Both the position numbers and the translations under genes were made by a program. Shown one piece after another: positions 43,870-45,820 of a stretch of 45,820 nucleotides of DNA. How positions within the stretch are numbered: position 1 is the first letter of the stretch; each line of letters starts with the position of its first letter. Below the pieces are notes generated by a model. It worked only from the letters and a program-made list of their open reading frames with translations, made no database searches and had not been told where the DNA came from. The stretch comes from Lentisphaerae bacterium ADurb.Bin242 (GTDB taxonomy: Bacteria; Verrucomicrobiota; Lentisphaeria; Victivallales; UBA1829), in NCBI GenBank assembly GCA_002069785.1, contig MWCA01000046.1, positions 1 to 45,820 on the forward strand, in the 5' to 3' direction.

Positions 43870-44808
43870 ATGGAATTCTCACGGGAAAAAATTATCGGAA
43901 CCTTGGAAAAAATGCTGGAGCGGCCGCCGTTCCGGAAACTCCATTTTGCGGAAATGTATGCCGGCGCTCCCCTCGGAGAAACGGAGGAAAATGAACTCTC
44001 CCTCGCCCACTTCCGGCATTTGCAGTACAAAGACATGTTTACGGGAAAGGGACGGATCTCCATCGGAAGCTCTTTTCCCTGTCCCCGGATCTCCTGTGTC
44101 CTGGACGGCGAACTGTCCCTGAATGTCGGAAGCGGAAAGGAAATCCGGGAAATAAACCTTCACGCGGGCGAAACTCTTGTCATGAAGCCGTACTGCATTG
44201 TCGGAGTCCGCTGGGAAAGCTCCCACGAGGTGCTCGGACTGGTGCTGGCGCCGGAATATCTCCGGCTTGTCCATTCAATTTACACACACCCGGCTCCCCC
44301 GCTCCATGGGCCGGACCATTTTTACCATCTTACGGATTCCCTGCGGCGCGCGACGACCTATGCGCTCAACGCGGCCTGTTCCCTCTCGGAAGGTCCCGAA
44401 GCCGACCGGATCGGGCCGTCCATGCTCGAAAATGCTTTCGCCCTGCTGCTGGCGGACATGAAAAAATCCTCGCTTCCGGACTTCGGCAAGGCGCGGTCTC
44501 TCTGGACGCGGATCGTCGACACCATTGCGGCTTCGCCGGAAACCGTGACCCGGAAACAACTGGCGGCCCATTTCCGGATCACGGAAACGTATGTTTCCCG
44601 GCTGTTTTCCACCTGCGCGGGAATGACCTTCAAGGAGTATCTCCGGAACTGCCGGATGAACAAGGCGCTCCAGATGCTGGAGGAAACTCCTCTCACGATC
44701 GAGGAAATCGCCTGGAGTTGCGGTTTTCAATCCACTTCCCATTTCATCTATTCTTTCCGGCTGATGCATAAAATCTCACCGGGACTGTACCGGAGATTGA
44801 AAAAATAG
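43870..44808 (+). CDS. AraC-family transcriptional regulator (cassette 3)
   Basis: This 312-residue protein has a long N-terminal sensor (about 1-205) and a C-terminal AraC DNA-binding domain (about 210-312). Its helices include LAAHFRITETYVSRLFSTCA and IEEIAWSCGFQSTSHFIYSF. It lies divergent from the third prepilin-glycosidase operon with overlapping promoters and is its likely regulator. GGGGAAA stands before the ATG. The sensor has a beta-rich cupin-like pattern, but the ligand is not apparent. Confidence 0.9.
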   Translation: MEFSREKIIGTLEKMLERPPFRKLHFAEMYAGAPLGETEENELSLAHFRHLQYKDMFTGKGRISIGSSFPCPRISCVLDGELSLNVGSGKEIREINLHAGETLVMKPYCIVGVRWESSHEVLGLVLAPEYLRLVHSIYTHPAPPLHGPDHFYHLTDSLRRATTYALNAACSLSEGPEADRIGPSMLENAFALLLADMKKSSLPDFGKARSLWTRIVDTIAASPETVTRKQLAAHFRITETYVSRLFSTCAGMTFKEYLRNCRMNKALQMLEETPLTIEEIAWSCGFQSTSHFIYSFRLMHKISPGLYRRLKK

Positions 44809-44856
44809 AATATGCGGAATGTCCTCCCGGCTGGAACGCAGACAATGCGGCCCCGG

Positions 44857-45639
44857 TCAGAGCTGAAAGTCCTGATTGTAAAAGAAACGGTCGAACGGCG
44901 TGGAAATTACCCGGTCTCCAAGAATTTTCTTGAGCAGAAAACCGTCGAGCGGCAGTTTCGGGCCGAGGAATTTCAACGCTTCCGCGGGAGACGGGGCATC
45001 GGCGAGATTTCCCCAGTATTCCGCCTTCGTATGAAAGTTTTTCCGCCAGACCGGAACATATTCCTGCGCGGTATTGACGAAACAGGCGACGGCGCGGTCG
45101 GCGCAAGCCATCGTTTCCGAATCGGTTTTCACCAGCAAATCGGGAATAAAGTGGTAGGCCTGGCTGACTCCGGTCTGGAAGGCGTATATTTCCCGCGGCC
45201 CCCGGTATTCCGGATGGTCGTCGGGAGAAATGTTGGCCGCCGTATACAATACATGGCGGGTGGTCTGCGCGATTGCCCGGTGATCGGCATGACTGTCGAG
45301 CGGCCAGTGCATCAGCACGATTTCGGGGTCCAGACCGATCAGGAATTCCGCCATCCGGTCGATCAGTTCCGGCTTATGCCGGTCGACCTGTGCCACCGGG
45401 TAATCCCAGACCACTTTTTCACAGCCGAGTTCTTTTGCCGCCGCGGCGGCATCGGCAAGGACCCGTTCGCGCACGCCCTCTCCCTGCGAGCGGATAAAAG
45501 TCCAGTTCCAGCCGCCGACGGGATTCAGGATCGTAACCCGGCATCCGGCCAGAGCCAGCGCCGCGGCAATGTTCGGACATTCCGCTTCGATTTCTTCATG
45601 ATGGGCTCCAACGATCAACACTTTTGTCTGTTCTTTCAT
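44857..45639 (-). CDS. PIG-L/LmbE-family deacetylase homologue with altered motif
   Basis: This 260-residue protein resembles zinc-dependent N-acetylglucosaminyl deacetylases of the PIG-L/LmbE family. The usual first motif AHPDDE is AHHEEIE here (12-18), so both aspartates are replaced by glutamate; the second motif HWPLDSHADH (111-120) is intact with H117 and H120. It may still bind zinc through the glutamates, but activity is uncertain. The family removes acetyl groups from amino sugars and related compounds, which would fit a glycan region. GGAG seven bases upstream supports the ATG at 45639. No signal peptide is seen. It converges with the AraC gene, 48 bases apart. Confidence 0.83.
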   Translation of the reverse strand: MKEQTKVLIVGAHHEEIEAECPNIAAALALAGCRVTILNPVGGWNWTFIRSQGEGVRERVLADAAAAAKELGCEKVVWDYPVAQVDRHKPELIDRMAEFLIGLDPEIVLMHWPLDSHADHRAIAQTTRHVLYTAANISPDDHPEYRGPREIYAFQTGVSQAYHFIPDLLVKTDSETMACADRAVACFVNTAQEYVPVWRKNFHTKAEYWGNLADAPSPAEALKFLGPKLPLDGFLLKKILGDRVISTPFDRFFYNQDFQL

Positions 45640-45820
45640 GCTTTTCTCCTTTTCGCTTTTGGGTTTCTGTCAAAAGTTTTCACTTTATGACTTATTTAAG
45701 TTCTTATCAGTCAATGAGGAAATAATTTTTTTCGTTTTTTCCTCCATTTTTCGGATTTCAAAAGTATCAGAAGAAGCCTTTCTGCGGCATGTTATTTTGC
45801 CCGTAACGTACAACACAGAA
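45640..45820. other. A/T-rich region at the right edge
   Basis: These 181 bases lie upstream of the PIG-L-like gene and probably hold its promoter, but no clear -35/-10 pair is visible on the minus strand. The inverted repeat ACTTATTTAAGT is at 45690-45701. No gene is recognisable up to the window end. Confidence 0.4.

Noticed and set aside
1..45820. tRNA, rRNA, CRISPR arrays, insertion sequences and phage genes.
   Set aside because: No cloverleaf-like sequence, no regularly spaced repeats, no transposase or integrase motif was found on reading both strands.

Overview
The window looks like a chromosomal segment of an anaerobic, glycan-degrading bacterium of the PVC superphylum, most likely Lentisphaerota (Victivallis-like). 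The reasons are three pilin-like proteins with an FTLIELL-type N-terminus, an AAMLLPALN stretch and a C-terminal H-x9-DG signature; the density of unusual glycosidases and amidohydrolases; and a fermentative [FeFe]-hydrogenase system. The taxonomy is inferred from gene content only.

Left end (1-4034, minus strand): a hydrogenase operon. From its promoter it reads: small [2Fe-2S] protein, PAS-containing sensory-type [FeFe]-hydrogenase homologue, SpoIIE-type phosphatase, HydC/NuoE-like subunit, and the start of HydB/NuoF, which runs off the edge. Genes overlap by ATGA or are closely spaced. A good promoter at 4007-4034 is followed by a TTGTGA-N6-TCACAA palindrome (Rex- or Crp-like). The maturation GTPase hydF lies far away (35365-36579), followed by aspartase and a MarC-type membrane protein.

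4392-14420: a GntR/LacI-type regulator is divergent from two prepilin + large secreted glycosidase cassettes. Each cassette promoter is flanked by the same pair of covarying operators, 89 bp apart centre to centre. A third cassette, with an extra 48-residue exported peptide and a sialidase-like protein, lies on the minus strand at 38936-43695, divergent from an AraC regulator.

14480-35185: two large plus-strand operons, each divergent from an AraC regulator and each starting with a DegT-family PLP aminotransferase. Operon A (15494-26710) encodes the aminotransferase, a hydroxypyruvate-isomerase-like enzyme, a GH36 alpha-galactosidase homologue, a GH42-like protein, an alpha/beta hydrolase, an (alpha/alpha)6 glycosidase and a double amidohydrolase. 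Operon B (27661-35132) encodes the aminotransferase, an SGNH hydrolase, a PHP phosphoesterase, a ceramidase-like hydrolase, a GH28 protein and two amidohydrolases. Almost all these enzymes lack signal peptides, so they probably process imported glycoconjugates in the cytoplasm. No transporter or sugar kinase is present. A 33-bp direct repeat flanking the GH28 gene looks like the scar of its insertion.

Right end: the AraC gene (43870-44808) and a PIG-L-type deacetylase homologue on the minus strand. I see no tRNA, rRNA, CRISPR array, insertion sequence or phage gene in the window.
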